Below, one piece after another: positions 10,585 to 18,830 of a stretch of 53,640 nucleotides of DNA (its first letter is position 1; the number at the start of each line of letters is the position of its first letter). Origin of the DNA: Intrasporangiaceae bacterium. GTDB lineage: Bacteria; Actinomycetota; Actinomycetes; Actinomycetales; Dermatophilaceae. The DNA is taken from positions 1 to 53,640 of the forward strand of contig JAJPIW010000022.1 in NCBI GenBank assembly GCA_021324575.1, in the 5' to 3' direction. The translations under genes were made by a program, and so were the position numbers. The notes beneath the pieces are model-generated. The model was given only the letters and a program-made list of their open reading frames with translations. It was not told the origin of the DNA and did not search any database.

Positions 10585-11552
10585 TCGTCACCCTCACCCT
10601 CAACCCGGGGCTGGACCTCACCTACACCCTGACCGAGCCGGTCGGAGCGGTCGACGTCCACCGCGCGGCCGCGGCCACCATCGAGGCCAGCGGCAAGGGG
10701 GTCAACGTCTCGCGGGCCCTGCACGTCAACGGCATACCGACGGTCGCTGTCCTTCCGTTGGGAGGCCCGACCGGGCACCACCTGTCCGAGCTGCTCGACG
10801 CCGACGGTGTCGCTCACCGCGGGGTCCCCCAGACCACGGCGACCCGCATCAACACGACCCTGGCCGTCCGAGGGGCCGGGACCGCAAAGGTCAACGGCCC
10901 CGGCGGCGCGCTGGGTGCCGCCGATCTGGACGCCCTGGCGCTGGAGGTCGCGACCGCGCTCCAGGACGCCCCGCACGATGAGGAGGTCTGGCTGGCCGTA
11001 TGCGGTTCGCTGCCTCCCGGAGTCCCACCGGAGGTCGTCGGCGAGCTCGTCACCCTGGCGCACGCGCACGGCGCCCGATGCGTCATCGACGCCTCCGGCG
11101 ACGCGTTGACCGCGGCCATCTCGGCAGGGGCAGACCTGCTGGCACCCAACCGTCTCGAGCTCGCCGAGGTCGACCCGATCGCCCGGTCCGCCGAGTCCGT
11201 CAGCGACCTGGCCACCGTGGCGGCCGGCATCGCCCGCCGGACCGGCGCCGGGCTGCTGGTCAGCCTCGGCGAGGACGGCGCACTCTTCACCGACGGCGAC
11301 CGCACCGTGCACGGTCACGGCCCGGCCCTGACGCCGGTCAACACCGCCGGGGCCGGAGACGCACTCCTGTCCGGCTGGCTCGGCCGAGCCGGAGCCCCGG
11401 CCGAGCGGATGGCCCGCGCGATCCGCTGGAGCCGGGCCGCGTGCCTGGCCCCCACAACCGTGGCACCGGCCCTGCCCGACCAGACCGACCCGGCCGACGG
11501 GGTCACCGTCGACCACATCCACCCACAACCCACCGAGAGGCCGAGGTCATGA
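10581..11552 (+). CDS. PfkB-family phosphosugar kinase (1-phosphofructokinase-like)
   Basis: A 323-residue ribokinase-superfamily kinase of the 1-phosphofructokinase/tagatose-6-phosphate kinase branch. It shows LTLNPGLDLTYTL at the N-terminus, SGKGVNVSRAL for sugar binding, LLVSLGEDGALF, and NTAGAGDALLSG with the catalytic Asp. In this operon it likely adds the second phosphate to a ketose monophosphate, giving the aldolase its substrate. ATGA overlaps join it to both neighbours. Confidence 0.9.
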   Translation: MIVTLTLNPGLDLTYTLTEPVGAVDVHRAAAATIEASGKGVNVSRALHVNGIPTVAVLPLGGPTGHHLSELLDADGVAHRGVPQTTATRINTTLAVRGAGTAKVNGPGGALGAADLDALALEVATALQDAPHDEEVWLAVCGSLPPGVPPEVVGELVTLAHAHGARCVIDASGDALTAAISAGADLLAPNRLELAEVDPIARSAESVSDLATVAAGIARRTGAGLLVSLGEDGALFTDGDRTVHGHGPALTPVNTAGAGDALLSGWLGRAGAPAERMARAIRWSRAACLAPTTVAPALPDQTDPADGVTVDHIHPQPTERPRS

Positions 11553-12571
11553 CCGCCAACCGCAGGATCGTCGTCACCGCCGTCCAGGCCATGGAGCTGC
11601 GCGAGGAGCCGGTCCCGACACCGGCGCCCGGGGAGGTCCGGGTCCGCAGCACCTACATCGGCGTATGCGGCTCGGACACCCATGCCTTCCACGGCCGGCA
11701 CCCGTTCATCCCCATTCCCTACCTTCCGGGTCACGAAGCGACCGGCGTCGTGGCGGAGCTGGGCGAGGGGGTCACCAATGTCGCCATAGGTGACCGCATC
11801 GTCGTCGAGCCGACCCTGCCCTGCTGGCACTGCAAGCCCTGCCGGAACGGTCAGGAGAACCTGTGCGAGAACCTCCAGTTCTTCGGCTGCGGCTACCCAC
11901 AGGGCGGGATGGCCGACCAGTTCGTCGTCCGCGCTGACCGGCTGCACGTCATCCCCGACGACGTCAGTGACCTGGACGCCGCGCTCATCGAGCCGCTGGC
12001 GACGCCGGTCCACGCGGGACGGATCGCCGGCCCGCTGCAGGGCCGAACCGTCGCGGTCCTGGGGGCCGGCACCATCGGCCTGCTCATGCTGGCCGTGGCG
12101 CGGTGGTCCGGCGCGGCGAAGGTCGTCGTCACCGACCCACTCCCGGCCAAGCGCGAGGCAGCGCTCCGGCTCGGCGCCGACGCAGTGGTCGACGCGACGG
12201 CCCCAGACGTGGCCGCCCAGATCCGCTCGACGCTGGGCGAGAGCGCGGACGTCGTCTTCGACTGCGTCGCCGTGCATGGCACGACGCTCGCGGCCATCGA
12301 CGCGGTGCTCAAGGGCGGCACCGTGGTCATCGTCGGCGTTCCCTCGGCCGACTTCGAGCTGCCGATGCGCATCATCCAGGACCAGCAGGTCCGGATCCAG
12401 GGAAGCGCGACCTACGTCCCCCAGGACTACGCCACGTCCATCGAGATGATCCAGGCACGGGCAGTCCGCGCCGAGGACTTCATCACCGGGCAGTTCCCCC
12501 TGGACCAGGCCGAGCAGGCCTTCGCCGCCTCGACGAGCGGCGAGCACATCAAGGTGGTGATCCACCCATGA
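11549..12571 (+). CDS. Zinc-dependent polyol/alcohol dehydrogenase
   Basis: A medium-chain dehydrogenase of 340 residues in the sorbitol/galactitol dehydrogenase group. Catalytic zinc ligands are in GVCGSDTHAFHG and PGHEATGVV. The structural zinc site is the four-Cys cluster in PCWHCKPCRNGQENLC, and VAVLGAGTIGLL is the NAD-binding turn. It probably oxidises a sugar alcohol to a ketose that enters the kinase and aldolase steps. It is preceded and followed by 4-bp overlaps. Confidence 0.9.
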   Translation: MTANRRIVVTAVQAMELREEPVPTPAPGEVRVRSTYIGVCGSDTHAFHGRHPFIPIPYLPGHEATGVVAELGEGVTNVAIGDRIVVEPTLPCWHCKPCRNGQENLCENLQFFGCGYPQGGMADQFVVRADRLHVIPDDVSDLDAALIEPLATPVHAGRIAGPLQGRTVAVLGAGTIGLLMLAVARWSGAAKVVVTDPLPAKREAALRLGADAVVDATAPDVAAQIRSTLGESADVVFDCVAVHGTTLAAIDAVLKGGTVVIVGVPSADFELPMRIIQDQQVRIQGSATYVPQDYATSIEMIQARAVRAEDFITGQFPLDQAEQAFAASTSGEHIKVVIHP

Positions 12572-13359
12572 GCCCGACCGACGGCGACCGCGACCTGCAA
12601 CCGGCGAGCGCCCGGCATACGGCGATCCTCGGTGCCCTGCGCGCACACGGCCAGGTGAGAGCGGTCCGGATGGCCGACGAGCTCGGGGTCACCCACGAGA
12701 CGATCCGCAAGGACATCCTGACCTTGGAGGCGCACGGGCTGCTCCGTCGGGTCCACGGAGGGGCTGTGACCGTGGAGTCGGTGTCGTTCGAGCCGAGCAT
12801 CACGGCGCGCACCGAGATGACCGCCGAGAAGCAGCGGATCGCCGCGGCCGCGCTGGCGTTCGTGCCGCCGACCGGCGCCATCCTGCTCGACTCGGGGACG
12901 ACGACCGAGGCCCTGGCCACCCAGCTGCCGCACGGGTCCTCCCTCGTCGCGGTCACCAACGCGCTGCCGATCGCGTTGACCTTGATGGGCCACCCCCAGC
13001 TGACCGTGCACATGCTCGGCGGCCGGATCCGGGCCGCGACCCTCGCGTCGGTCGAGGCCTGGGCGCTGCGCGAGCTGCAGGAGGTGCGCGCCGACGTCGC
13101 GTTCGTGGGGACCAACGCGTTCTCCCTCGAGCACGGGCTCAGCACACCGGATGCGGCCGAGGCCGCCGTCAAGGGAGCGATGATCGCCTCGGCTCAGCTG
13201 ACCGTGTTGCTGGCCGACCACACCAAGTTCGGTCGCGAGTCGGTGTTCCGGTATGCCGGTTTGGAGGCCGTCGACGTCCTCGTCACCGACGAGGGGATGA
13301 GTGAGGCTGACGCCCGGTCGCTGGAGGCAGTCGCCGGGATCGAGGTGCTCCGCGTCTGA
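12568..13359 (+). CDS. DeoR-family transcriptional regulator
   Basis: A 263-residue repressor. An N-terminal winged helix-turn-helix (RMADELGVTHETIRKDI, then LRRVHGGAV at the wing) is followed by a phosphosugar-sensing DeoR C-terminal domain with LLDSGTTTEALA and FVGTNAFSLEHGL. As the fifth gene it probably feeds back on the operon through the repeats at 8333-8356. A phosphorylated intermediate is the likely effector (family knowledge). The ATG overlaps the dehydrogenase stop codon. Confidence 0.93.
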   Translation: MSPTDGDRDLQPASARHTAILGALRAHGQVRAVRMADELGVTHETIRKDILTLEAHGLLRRVHGGAVTVESVSFEPSITARTEMTAEKQRIAAAALAFVPPTGAILLDSGTTTEALATQLPHGSSLVAVTNALPIALTLMGHPQLTVHMLGGRIRAATLASVEAWALRELQEVRADVAFVGTNAFSLEHGLSTPDAAEAAVKGAMIASAQLTVLLADHTKFGRESVFRYAGLEAVDVLVTDEGMSEADARSLEAVAGIEVLRV

Positions 13360-13375
13360 CCCGGCGTCGCTTGCG

Positions 13376-13447
13376 TTGGGCTCTGTTCGTCTGTCTCAGG
13401 AGTGTTCGACATGTCGGACACTCCTGAGACAGACGAACAGAGCCCAA
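13376..13447. terminator. 72-nt near-perfect palindrome between convergent genes
   Basis: Thirty-nt arms at 13376-13405 and 13418-13447 are exact inverted copies. The 12 bases between them hold a further palindrome, CGACATGTCG, leaving a single T/G mismatch in 36 possible pairs. It lies between the ends of the DeoR and amidohydrolase genes and would work as a terminator in both directions, although it is far longer than usual terminators. Confidence 0.8.
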
Positions 13448-13490
13448 CCGGGGGCGACCGCGCTCGGCCGCTGCGCCCCGCGCGGATGGC

Positions 13491-15113
13491 TCAACCGCCG
13501 TGGACCAACCGGCCCCCGGCGATGGTGTGGCTGACGGTCGCGTCGGCGGGGAGCACGCCGGGGTCGAAGATGTTGGTGTCCAGGATGGCCAGATCGGCGC
13601 GGCGACCGATGGCGATGCTGCCACCGTCGGCGTCGTGGTTCACGTATGCCGAGCCCGCCGTGAACGCCGCGAGCGCCACGGGCAGGGTCAAGGCCTCTTC
13701 GGACATGAACGGCTCGGCGTCTCGGGTCGCGCTGTCGACCCGCCGCACCGCGACCTCGATCTGCTCCAGCGGGTTCGCCGTGGTGACGCCCCAGTCGCTG
13801 CCCATGGCCAGCACCGCCCCACTCCGGTGCAGGCTGGCAAAGGGGTACATCTGCGCCGACCGCACCGGGCCGAGGACGGGGAGATTGAGCTCGGCCATCT
13901 GCGGCTCGTTCTGCGCCCAATAGGTCTGGCAGTTGACGACCGCACCGAGCGGCCTGAACCGCGGGACGTCGTCCGGGTGGACGACCTGGACGTGGGCGAT
14001 GTGATGGCGATGGTCGTTGCTGCCATTGGCACTTCGCGCCGCCTCGATCGCATCCAGAGCGTCCCGCACGGCCCGGTCACCGATCGCGTGCAGGTGCACC
14101 TGGAAGCCCTCGGCGTCCAGCCGCGTGACTGCCTGCGACAACAGGTGAGCGTCAACATAGGACAGCCCTGCCGGTTGCTCACCCAAGTCGTGCCGGCAAT
14201 ACGGCTGGAGCATCGCTGCGGTGCCGTTCTCGACGATGCCGTCGATCATGATCTTGACGCTCGTGCCGCGGAAGTTCCCCGTCACCCGTCGCCTGGCGAT
14301 CAGATCCTCGATCTGCTCCACACCGCTGTGCCGGTCCCACCACAGGGCGCCCACGACACGCGCGGTCAACCTGCCCCCTGTGGCGAGGGCCTCGTATGCC
14401 GCCTGCGTCTCCGGGGTGACCCACGCGTCCTGCCAGCCGGTGATCCCCAGCGCGTGCAGGTGCGCCTGCGCGGCGAGGAGGTATTCGCTCCAGCGCTCGA
14501 CCGGCGTCGCCGGGACGACCGTGTCGTTGAAGGTGTAGGCCGCTCCCTCGTGGAGCATCCCGGTCGGCTCGCCCGTAGCCGGGTCGCGCTCGAAGCGACC
14601 GTCGCTCGGATCCACCGTCGAGGCATCAACTCGCCCACGCCGTAGCGCTTCTGAGCTCACCCACGCGCCGTGGACGTCTCGGTTGAAGAGGAAGACCGGC
14701 CGGCCGGGGGCGACGGCATCCAGATCCTCGCGTCGCGGCAGACCGCCGGGGAAGTGCTCCATAGCCCAGCCCCCGCCGAGGATCCATTCGCGCTCCGGAA
14801 AGGCGACGGCATACCTCCCTATCGCCTCCAGGTAGGCGCTCCGCCCCGCCAAGCCGGACAGGTCGACCGTCAGCAGGTTGCGGCCCGCAAACGGTGGGTG
14901 GACGTGGGCGTCCTGGAAGCCGGGCACGACCAGGCCGCCAGAGAGCCGTAGCTCCTGGGTGCCCGGCCCGACGATCCGGGCACAGTCGGTGGTGCCGAGA
15001 GCGACGACGACGCCGTCGCGCACAGCCAGTGCATCGGTCCAAGACCGCGCCGGATCCACGGTCCAGACCGGTGCACCCGAGATGACGAGGTCGGCAGGGC
15101 GTTGGGTCACCAT
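13491..15113 (-). CDS. Amidohydrolase (YtcJ-like, Amidohydro_3)
   Basis: A metal-dependent hydrolase of 540 residues. The VVPGFQDAHVHP segment carries the HxH metal pair, SVKIMIDGIVENGTA aligns with the position of the metal-bridging region, HLHAIGDRAV and HIAHVQVV give further His ligands, and GSDWGVTTANPLEQI holds the catalytic Asp. The true substrate of YtcJ-like enzymes is mostly unknown. The gene lies 10 bp downstream of an NCS1 permease on the same strand, so the pair probably imports and hydrolyses a ring compound such as a hydantoin or nucleobase derivative (inference). Confidence 0.9.
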   Translation of the reverse strand: MVTQRPADLVISGAPVWTVDPARSWTDALAVRDGVVVALGTTDCARIVGPGTQELRLSGGLVVPGFQDAHVHPPFAGRNLLTVDLSGLAGRSAYLEAIGRYAVAFPEREWILGGGWAMEHFPGGLPRREDLDAVAPGRPVFLFNRDVHGAWVSSEALRRGRVDASTVDPSDGRFERDPATGEPTGMLHEGAAYTFNDTVVPATPVERWSEYLLAAQAHLHALGITGWQDAWVTPETQAAYEALATGGRLTARVVGALWWDRHSGVEQIEDLIARRRVTGNFRGTSVKIMIDGIVENGTAAMLQPYCRHDLGEQPAGLSYVDAHLLSQAVTRLDAEGFQVHLHAIGDRAVRDALDAIEAARSANGSNDHRHHIAHVQVVHPDDVPRFRPLGAVVNCQTYWAQNEPQMAELNLPVLGPVRSAQMYPFASLHRSGAVLAMGSDWGVTTANPLEQIEVAVRRVDSATRDAEPFMSEEALTLPVALAAFTAGSAYVNHDADGGSIAIGRRADLAILDTNIFDPGVLPADATVSHTIAGGRLVHGG

Positions 15114-15123
15114 GGCCTCCTGA

Positions 15124-16605
15124 TCAGCCTGCAGCGTGATGGTCGCGCAGGTCGTGTGTCCGATAGAGCGGGTCGGTCGCGGCCAGCTCGCGCTCTCGGC
15201 TCAGGTCGAGGCTACGGGTCAGTGCCCAGTAGAGGAGCGAGCCGACGATGAGTCCCACGATGATCGAGTAGTCGACGCTGCTCAACCTGGCCCCCATGAA
15301 ACCGGTGAAGTTCGTCGACACCATGAACGGGATCATGACGATGATGGTCGCAACGTATGCCGCGTTGCCGCGCCATCCCCACCGCCCGTAGATCCCATTC
15401 GGTTTGAAGATCTCGCTGACCGCATAGATCCCGTGTCGGACGAAGAAGTAGTCCACCAGGTTGATGGCCGTCCACGGCGTGAACGCATACGCGAGGTAGA
15501 TCAGGACGCCGCCGTAGAAGGAGTTGAACCGGTCTTCACCCACCCATGCGGAGATGAGCCAGACCAGCACGGCCATGGCAAGGATTGTGCCGATGCGCGC
15601 GCGCCGCCCGGGGGTGAACGGCTTGAAGGAGTGCGCGATCGACAGCATGGTCAGGCTGCCGCCGTACTGGTTGATGGCCATGACGGCAAGTAGCCCGACG
15701 AGCAGACCCGCCACGATGATCGTGCCGCCTCCGGGGAACAGGTCGTTGCCGGCCGTCAGCAACCCTCCGATCAGATCCGTATGCCCGGTGGTGGCACCAA
15801 GAAGCGCACCGATCGTGAAGACCCAGATCCCCGATAGAGCGCTGGACAGGAACGTCCACCAGAAGCTCTCGCGCGTGCCGATGCTGGCGGGCAGATAGCG
15901 GGAGTAGTCCGAGACATACGGCGCCCAACCCAGTTGGAAACCGCCAACGATGGCGACCGTCGTCATGAAAGGGGCGAGCTTGAACTCGCCGGGTGATAGC
16001 AGGTCGGCGCTGAAGCCCTTGCCCGCGAAGGCGGCCACGGTGGCGAGCACCATGACGATGATGACCGGGATCGTCAGCAGACGGTTGATCCGGTGGATCA
16101 GGTCATAGCCGTAGATCGAGATGATCGCGGCGATCGACGCCGCGCCGAGGTAGCCGAGCCACAGCGGGATATGGAGCACCTCGTGGGCGGCGTCGCTGCT
16201 CAGCAGAGCGTCGGAGGTGTTGTAGGCGATGTAGTTGGCCAGGGCGAAGACAAAGACCGTGATCGCCGCGCCGAGGTAGCCGAACTGGGCGCGGGACTGG
16301 ACGAGCTGGGGGAGCCCGAGGTGTGGACCCTGGGTGGAGTGGAACGCCATGAAGACCGTCCCGAACAGCGTGCACACGACGATCGCCACGAGGGTCCAGA
16401 ACACGCTGCCGCCCAGCGTCAGGCAGACCGTTCCGGTCGCCATGGCGGTGAGGTTGATGTTGGAGACGAACCACACCGCGCCGAGGCTGCGCAGGGTGCC
16501 GTGACGTTCATCGAGGGGGACGACGTCGATGGAGCGGCGTTCGATGCGCCCGGCCTGCTCGACGGACTGGCCCGGTTGACCTGGCTGTTCGATGACCTCA
16601 GTCAT
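15124..16605 (-). CDS. NCS1-family nucleobase/cation symporter
   Basis: A 493-residue membrane transporter with about twelve hydrophobic helices, of the purine-cytosine permease (NCS1) family. Supporting segments are FVSNINLTAMATGT in the first helix region, FGYLGAAITVFVFAL, GWAPYVSDYSRYLP (a typical NCS1 motif) and INLVDYFFVRHGIY near helix ten. Members carry cytosine, hydantoins, allantoin or thiamine precursors. It is the first gene of the permease-amidohydrolase pair and diverges from a LacI-type regulator across an operator-like palindrome. Confidence 0.92.
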   Translation of the reverse strand: MTEVIEQPGQPGQSVEQAGRIERRSIDVVPLDERHGTLRSLGAVWFVSNINLTAMATGTVCLTLGGSVFWTLVAIVVCTLFGTVFMAFHSTQGPHLGLPQLVQSRAQFGYLGAAITVFVFALANYIAYNTSDALLSSDAAHEVLHIPLWLGYLGAASIAAIISIYGYDLIHRINRLLTIPVIIVMVLATVAAFAGKGFSADLLSPGEFKLAPFMTTVAIVGGFQLGWAPYVSDYSRYLPASIGTRESFWWTFLSSALSGIWVFTIGALLGATTGHTDLIGGLLTAGNDLFPGGGTIIVAGLLVGLLAVMAINQYGGSLTMLSIAHSFKPFTPGRRARIGTILAMAVLVWLISAWVGEDRFNSFYGGVLIYLAYAFTPWTAINLVDYFFVRHGIYAVSEIFKPNGIYGRWGWRGNAAYVATIIVMIPFMVSTNFTGFMGARLSSVDYSIIVGLIVGSLLYWALTRSLDLSRERELAATDPLYRTHDLRDHHAAG

Positions 16606-16653
16606 GGCGCGATCCTGGGTGCTAGGTGGGTCTCGATCGCGCGAGAATATGGG

Positions 16654-16673
16654 TTGTCAAATCGATTTGGCAA
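16654..16673. promoter_or_regulatory. LacI-type operator between permease and regulator
   Basis: A 20-bp palindrome, TTGTCAAATCGATTTGGCAA, perfect but for one pair and centred on CG as is usual for LacI-family sites. It lies 49 bp before the permease start. On the minus strand it overlaps a possible promoter (TTGCCA, 16 bp, CATATT). Confidence 0.75.
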
Positions 16674-16760
16674 GAGGTGGGCCACGGAGTGGATCGCGCT
16701 GTTGGTGTGACGGGCGAGCCGTCAGCGGGCGCACCCACTGGGGCCCGTAACCTGTCCGGC

Positions 16761-17741
16761 ATGGCCGGGCCTCGGGTGACGATCAAGGACGTGGCCCGGG
16801 CAGCGGGGGTCTCAGCCACGACGGTCTCCCAGGCTCTGAACGACCGAGGTCGGGTCCGGGAGGAGACCAGACGTCGGGTGACCGAACTTGCCGCCGGACT
16901 CGGATACGAGGCCAACCCACTGGCAGCAAACCTGCGTCGCGGCACGTTCGGGACGATCGGGCTCGCGCTGCCTCCCTACAGCCTCAACTACAGCTTCTAC
17001 TCCGGTCTCATGGCCGGGGCCGCGCAGGAGCTGTTCGAAGCGGGTATCCAGCTCTCACTCATCCCGCCGACGGCCGCCCCACAGCAGGCGCTGGCTGGCG
17101 TCGACGGAGTCATCTTTGCCGAGCCCCGCGACGACGACCCCGTCATGACGCTCGTGTGGGAGGGCCGGACACCCATGGTGCTGACCGAGGCGGCGCCGCG
17201 ACCGGTCCCGACCCACGCCTGGGTGGTTCAGCCGGACCACACCCGTGCTGTCGCTGACCTGCTCGACCACCTCAGCGAGCTCGGGGCGCGACGGGTCGGG
17301 GTTCTCATCGTCGACGACACCACCTGGTACGGAGCCGCCGTTAGTCGGGCGCTCGACTCTTGGGAGTCGACCCACGATCTGCGCGTCGTCCGCGGCAGCA
17401 TCCCCTTCGGAGTCCGACCCTCCGCGGCGCGGGCCGCAGTGCGGCGGCTGCTCGATGACCCGTCGACGGACGCGATCATCGCCTTTCACGAGGGACTCGG
17501 TGCGCCGTTCCTCGCCGCCGCCACCCGTCGAGGTCGGGCGGTCCCCGGCGACTTGCTTGTCGCGGCCGGTGTCGATGGCCCCGAACTGCTCACCATCGAG
17601 CCGCCGGTCACCTCCATCGACCTGAACCCGCGCGAGCTCGGGCGGCTCGCTGCGCGGCTGCTCATGGACCAGCCCAGTCAGCAGACGTGGACCATCGCCC
17701 CGACCCTCCGGCGGCGGGGCTCGACGTCACGGATCCCCTGA
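16761..17741 (+). CDS. LacI-family transcriptional regulator
   Basis: A 326-residue repressor. The N-terminal LacI helix-turn-helix reads VTIKDVARAAGVSATTVSQAL with the hinge region around EANPLAANLRRG, followed by a periplasmic-binding-protein-like sensor domain (about residues 60-320). It is divergent from the NCS1 permease and amidohydrolase genes and is expected to control them through the palindrome at 16654-16673. The ATG at 16761 follows TAACCT (16748-16753) by 7 nt, so the message may be leaderless. Confidence 0.93.
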   Translation: MAGPRVTIKDVARAAGVSATTVSQALNDRGRVREETRRRVTELAAGLGYEANPLAANLRRGTFGTIGLALPPYSLNYSFYSGLMAGAAQELFEAGIQLSLIPPTAAPQQALAGVDGVIFAEPRDDDPVMTLVWEGRTPMVLTEAAPRPVPTHAWVVQPDHTRAVADLLDHLSELGARRVGVLIVDDTTWYGAAVSRALDSWESTHDLRVVRGSIPFGVRPSAARAAVRRLLDDPSTDAIIAFHEGLGAPFLAAATRRGRAVPGDLLVAAGVDGPELLTIEPPVTSIDLNPRELGRLAARLLMDQPSQQTWTIAPTLRRRGSTSRIP

Positions 17742-17778
17742 TCCGGCCGAACGTCCGAGTGCAGGTGGAACTGATCAG

Positions 17779-17851
17779 AGCTGGCGAGGGGACTCGAACC
17801 CCTAACCCCCTGTTTACAAGACAGGTGCGCTACCGATTGCGCCACGCCAGC
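17779..17851 (-). tRNA. tRNA-Thr (anticodon TGT)
   Basis: A 73-nt cloverleaf on the minus strand. The 7-bp acceptor stem pairs 17845-17851 with 17780-17786. The anticodon stem CCTGT/ACAGG encloses loop CTTGTAA with anticodon TGT, and the T-arm contains GGTTCGAGTCC. The 3' CCA is not encoded. A TAACCT hexamer about 15-20 nt upstream is a possible -10. Confidence 0.95.
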
Positions 17852-17947
17852 GAGCGTGCGTGCAGCAGGTTACCCGGCAGCCGAGCCTGGTCGCCGACCC
17901 GGCCGGGGCAATCCGGACGAAATAGTTCTCACTCCCGCAGCGTGTCG

Positions 17948-18012
17948 GTCACGCGGATGTAACCCGCCTTGCCTATAAATGGACTGACCGGGCCAGGTAT
18001 GAGCTGGCCCGG
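17948..18012 (+). promoter_or_regulatory. Orphan GTNAC repeat, TATAAA and hairpin
   Basis: In a gap with no gene, GTCAC (17948-17952) and GTAAC (17959-17963) sit 11 bp apart, followed by TATAAA (17974-17979). A perfect 9-bp hairpin, CCGGGCCAG/CTGGCCCGG, follows at 17988-18012. The layout suggests a promoter and an immediate terminator, or a small transcript, but no reading frame fits. Confidence 0.3.
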
Positions 18013-18059
18013 CCTGACTTTGTCCGGGGGCGGACCAGCTCGTATGCCGTTCGCTCGGC

Positions 18060-18824
18060 TCAGCGCGGCGCCATCCGGAGCGCTCCGTCGAGGCGGATGA
18101 CCTCGCCGTTGAGCATCGCGTTGTCGACGATGTGCCGGACCAGGCTGGCGTACTCGGCCGGGTCGCCCAGCCGCGCGGGGTGCGGGACGGCTGCGCCCAG
18201 GGCCGCGGTCGCCTCCTCCGGCAGGCCGGCGAGCATCGGCGTCATGAACGTGCCCGGCGCCACCGTCGCCACCCGGACCAGCTTGTCGGCGAGGTCGCGT
18301 GCCGCCGAGAGGGTGAGGCCCACGATCCCGCCCTTGCTCGCGGCATACGCGGCCTGACCGATCTGCCCGTCGTAGGCCGCGATGCTCGCGGTCATGACCG
18401 CGACGCCGCGCTCGCCGTCGAGGGGCTCGTTGGCGACCATCGCGGCGGCGGCGAGGCGGAGCACGTTGAAGGTACCGACGAGGTTGATGTCGATGACCGT
18501 CTGGAACGTCGCCAGGGGCAGTGGCCCCCCCCGACCCACGATCCGGCCCGGGGTGCCGACTCCCGCGCAGTTCACCACGACGCGCAGCTCACCGAGCTCA
18601 CGAGCGGCGTCGACAGCGCCCTGGACCTGGTCCTCGTCTCGGACGTCCGCGGCCACGAACCGAGCGCCGGACCCGAGGTCGCGCGCCAGCTGCTCGCCCG
18701 CCGACGAGGGCAGGTCGACGATGACGACCCTGGCGCCGTCGGCATGCAGCCGCTGGACCGTCGCCCCGCCCAGCCCGGAGGCCCCGCCAGTGACGAGGGC
18801 AACGGTGGATTCGTTGATGCGCAA
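18060..18824 (-). CDS. Short-chain dehydrogenase (3-hydroxyacyl-CoA dehydrogenase type 2-like)
   Basis: A 254-residue SDR with the NAD-binding [12 protein letters not shown] near residue 12, NCAGVGTPG, catalytic Ser in [14 protein letters not shown], and YAASKGG with the Tyr-Lys pair. An insertion after [13 protein letters not shown] and the [10 protein letters not shown] ending resemble type II 3-hydroxyacyl-CoA dehydrogenases, which act in branched-chain and fatty acid oxidation. It lies 6 bp behind an acyl-CoA dehydrogenase gene on the same strand, so the two probably serve consecutive beta-oxidation steps. Confidence 0.87.
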   Translation of the reverse strand: MRINESTVALVTGGASGLGGATVQRLHADGARVVIVDLPSSAGEQLARDLGSGARFVAADVRDEDQVQGAVDAARELGELRVVVNCAGVGTPGRIVGRGGPLPLATFQTVIDINLVGTFNVLRLAAAAMVANEPLDGERGVAVMTASIAAYDGQIGQAAYAASKGGIVGLTLSAARDLADKLVRVATVAPGTFMTPMLAGLPEEATAALGAAVPHPARLGDPAEYASLVRHIVDNAMLNGEVIRLDGALRMAPR

Positions 18825-18830
18825 GGTGGT

